From contig NZ_JAUXMX010000062.1 of NCBI RefSeq assembly GCF_030683065.1, forward strand, positions 108,123 to 172,122: 64,000 bases of DNA, read 5' to 3'. The notes beneath the pieces were generated by a model, which ran no database searches, was not told the DNA's origin, and saw nothing but the letters and a program-made list of their open reading frames with translations. The translations under genes and the position numbers were made by a program. This DNA is from Pseudomonas sp. Lineage in GTDB: Bacteria; Pseudomonadota; Gammaproteobacteria; Pseudomonadales; Pseudomonadaceae. Shown here piece after piece: positions 62,283 to 64,000 of this stretch; the stretch's first letter is position 1; every line of letters starts with the position of its first letter.

Positions 62283-62360
62283 GCCTAACGTAGGGTTATG
62301 GGGTGGGCGTTAGCCCGTCCCAGTGAGCGAGGTGAACGGTTCGAATACCAGTTGTTAGAT
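62283..62360 (-). repeat. Integron attC site 1
   Basis: Bounded by GCCTAAC and GTTAGAT, matching the RYYYAAC...GTTRRRY core. On the minus strand it reads ATCTAAC-AACTG... to ...TACGTTAGGC, matching canonical attC layout. It is the left end of the array. The toxin stop codon lies within its R'' box. Confidence 0.82.
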
Positions 62361-62645
62361 GCTTTGTGTACGGTCTTCGTTGTGGTGCCATATACGAAGG
62401 ATTACGACTGTTTCTGTGTGGGCTGAATAACGGATTATGTATTTTCCGAAAACTGCATCGCGAATAATGTTTGGGGTTGGAGCAAGCTCAACAGTGCGGC
62501 CCATTTCTGGAAATAGACAAAGATTCTCGATGCGAGAAATGAGCTCTGCTGCAACGCGTGCAGCAGCAAGAGGATCTTTCTCTGCTATGAATTGGCGCAG
62601 TCGAATTAGGTCTGACACAGCGTTTTCTGAGTAGGCCAGCCTCAT
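62355..62645 (-). CDS. RelE/ParE-family toxin (cassette-borne)
   Basis: A 96-residue ParE/RelE-superfamily toxin (EMGRTVEL and DAVFGKYIIRY motifs). ParE members poison gyrase; RelE members cut mRNA, and which applies is not clear. It overlaps the antitoxin stop by four bases. Its own stop codon TAA is inside attC1. Such modules stabilise cassette arrays. Confidence 0.85.
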   Translation of the reverse strand: MRLAYSENAVSDLIRLRQFIAEKDPLAAARVAAELISRIENLCLFPEMGRTVELAPTPNIIRDAVFGKYIIRYSAHTETVVILRIWHHNEDRTQSI

Positions 62646-62914
62646 TGACCAGCCTTCGGTGGCGATAGCTCATTGGCTGTGCCCCAGCTTTGCAGCCAAG
62701 CATTTACTGCTTCGCCGGAGACGACCCTACCTTGTGCCACTGACTCCATAGCTTGCAGTGTTTCCTGCCAGCGAGTCTGCTCTAGCTCCTGGCGCTCAAA
62801 AAACTCTCTAAGCGCTTGATTAATAAGCCAGCTTTTACTTCTGTGCAGCTTCTCGGCCATGGCGGCAAGATTTTCTTCGAGCTCTGGTTGGAGCCGGACG
62901 GTTGTGACGCTCAT
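62642..62914 (-). CDS. Ribbon-helix-helix antitoxin (cassette-borne)
   Basis: A 90-residue antitoxin with a ribbon-helix-helix N-terminus (VTTVRLQPELEENLAAMAEK, then SKSWLINQALREF) and a toxin-binding tail. ATG 62914 has GGAGG eight bases upstream. First gene of the TA pair. Confidence 0.85.
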   Translation of the reverse strand: MSVTTVRLQPELEENLAAMAEKLHRSKSWLINQALREFFERQELEQTRWQETLQAMESVAQGRVVSGEAVNAWLQSWGTANELSPPKAGQ

Positions 62915-62998
62915 CGAGGTGCCCTCCATACTGATGAATGCAATGTATTACATGGTATTCGTGGGGGCAAGCGGGCGCGACGCGCGGTGGGGCAATGC

Positions 62999-63074
62999 AT
63001 CTAACGTTTGGTTAAGGGGCGGGCTTTAGCCCGTCCCAGTGAGCGGAGCGAACGATTTGAGCCAGTTGTTAGGT
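62999..63074 (-). repeat. Integron attC site 2
   Basis: ATCTAAC to GTTAGGT, 76 bases, with the internal hairpin cgggctttagcccg. On the minus strand ACCTAAC-AACTG-GCTCAAA and CCCTTAACCAAACGTTAGAT align with the standard attC arms, so the array reads right to left. Confidence 0.87.
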
Positions 63075-63076
63075 GG

Positions 63077-63721
63077 CTACTTTGATGGATTGGATTCGAC
63101 ATAGTGCGCTACTTCAGGAAGAAGAGTTCTTGTTAGTCGCTCCTGGCCTGAAAAAACGAGGCCGCACCAAACAGCTAATATTATGAAGCAAAAAAATAAG
63201 GCTGCTAATCCGCCTGGTGCTTCTTTGGTAGCGCTATCGGATTCTTTTTTGCTGGGTGTTGCAATATCGCGAAGAATAGGGAGGCCACAAAAAGCAACGT
63301 ATACAGTTGCTGAGGCGTAAAGTAATAAATCATGCGCCGACGAAAAAGATTCTTGAGATAATTCTTTGGGCGGTGCCAAGTACATTATTAATAGTGTTGA
63401 GAAATTCGTTAGTGCTGCTATGGGGATTGAGGTGGCGAATGCAGCAATATCATGCTTTCGCGCAAGTGCACGAACAAAAAATGCTGTGCTAATAGTTAGT
63501 GCTACAAAATAGCAAATAATTAAGAGCAGGTTACCTAGATGTATTTGATCTTGAGTAGACGCGCTCTCGTTGTTTGTCATTATGGCTGGAGAGGCGACAC
63601 CTTGATATTGGCTCCAGGCGAGTAATAGACCTAGGGCGGCTAATACTGCACAAGAGACCCCCGTAATCGTTGCAATAGGTGAGCGCTCATACTCATTTAG
63701 CATATTTTCCTTTAATGACAT
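63077..63721 (-). CDS. Cassette-borne multi-pass membrane protein
   Basis: A 214-residue protein with about five hydrophobic helices and no recognised family. Base composition is clearly lower in GC than the neighbouring chromosome. It fills one cassette between attC2 and attC3, in the normal cassette orientation. Function unknown. Confidence 0.7.
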   Translation of the reverse strand: MSLKENMLNEYERSPIATITGVSCAVLAALGLLLAWSQYQGVASPAIMTNNESASTQDQIHLGNLLLIICYFVALTISTAFFVRALARKHDIAAFATSIPIAALTNFSTLLIMYLAPPKELSQESFSSAHDLLLYASATVYVAFCGLPILRDIATPSKKESDSATKEAPGGLAALFFCFIILAVWCGLVFSGQERLTRTLLPEVAHYVESNPSK

Positions 63722-63760
63722 TGCCTTATTTCCATAATTTGCATAAGTTTTCGATTTGCA

Positions 63761-63823
63761 ACCTAACGTTTGGTTAAGGGGCGGGCTTTAGCCCGTCCCA
63801 GTGAGCGCAGCGGACGATTTGAA
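63761..63823 (-). repeat. Integron attC site 3 (interrupted)
   Basis: ACCTAACGTTTGGTTAAGG and the internal hairpin are almost identical to attC2, but after gatttgaa the expected ...GTTAGGY end is missing and IS1111-like sequence follows. Confidence 0.8.
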
Positions 63824-64000
63824 TGCTGTAATGGACTCTCCCCGCGCCACCGTTCTATACCGAGAGTGTCCGTTCCGGCCAGGTGGTGCAGCGTAAGCGG
63901 CTGAACCGAGAGGCGTTTAGGCGATATATACAGGAGCAGGCCGAGCCGGTCGAGTGGGTGATGGAGGCCTGTGGTACGGCCCACTACTGGGGTCGTGTGG
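63824..64000 (+). mobile_element. IS1111-group (IS110 family) transposase fragment, runs off the window
   Basis: From about 63868 the frame reads VRSGQVVQRKRLNREAFRR and ends with WVMEACGTAHYWGRV, the early part of IS1111-group transposases. The N-terminal IDVAK-type block with the first catalytic Asp is absent: the preceding frame reads WTLPAPPFYTES. tggactctcccc at 63832 may be a subterminal repeat. Elements of this group are known to target attC sites. The rest lies beyond the window. Confidence 0.72.

Noticed and set aside
1..64000. CRISPR array, tRNA or rRNA genes
   Set aside because: No regularly spaced direct repeats of CRISPR type and no cloverleaf or rRNA sequence were recognised on reading both strands.

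Overview
This 64 kb window looks like a chromosomal segment of a Pseudomonas-like gammaproteobacterium. The evidence is high GC, a TtgABC/TtgR-type efflux locus, a folM-folE-folX operon, CysZ next to TrxB, HopJ/DUF1244 neighbours, Pseudomonas-type REP hairpins and, at the right edge, an integron cassette array of the kind seen in the P. stutzeri/alcaligenes group. All names are from reading the translations; no database search was run.

Region 1 (0.2-15 kb) is methylated-amine catabolism. dmmABCD-like genes (dimethylamine monooxygenase) sit behind a sigma54-type promoter. Facing them on the minus strand are tmm (trimethylamine monooxygenase), tdm (TMAO demethylase: two DUF1989 domains plus a GcvT-like domain), a soluble PAS chemoreceptor-like protein and an Amt ammonium transporter with its own near-consensus sigma54 promoter. 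Together they would convert TMA to TMAO, then DMA, then methylamine plus C1 units and ammonium. A NarX/NarL-type kinase and regulator with a PAS protein is divergent from tmm and also has a sigma54-like promoter. No methylamine-consuming genes are in the window.

Region 2 (15.3-22 kb) is an RND multidrug efflux operon (ttgABC/mexAB-oprM type) with a divergent TetR repressor and a recognisable TtgR-type operator.

Region 3 (22.4-42.5 kb) is the most interesting part. It is a large catabolic island whose promoters share an operator built on ATGGTATACCAT, found at seven sites. It holds an LLM flavin monooxygenase, two flavin reductases, two aldehyde dehydrogenases, an alpha/beta hydrolase, an AA_synth (DUF1185) protein, a CMD/AhpD-like protein, a DUF1330 protein, RibBX, a Pot-type ABC importer with two binding proteins, a BCCT transporter, a chemoreceptor and a GntR/FCD regulator. 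The enzyme set parallels the trigonelline (Tgn) pathway, so I propose an N-methylated pyridine betaine (trigonelline, homarine or a relative) as substrate. Ring cleavage would feed methylamine and succinate semialdehyde to metabolism.

Region 4 (42.8-61 kb) is mostly core genome: cysZ, trxB, hopJ-like, DUF1244, folX-folE-folM, a MerR regulator of the LitR/PplR type among TGTACA repeats, an acyl-CoA dehydrogenase, a di-haem peroxidase, a methyltransferase, a CcdA-like redox protein, a rhodanese, and an alkyl sulfatase with a LysR regulator.

Region 5 (62.2-64 kb) is a cassette array: three attC sites, a toxin-antitoxin cassette and a membrane-protein cassette, read on the minus strand. The third attC is cut by an IS1111-like transposase fragment that runs off the window.
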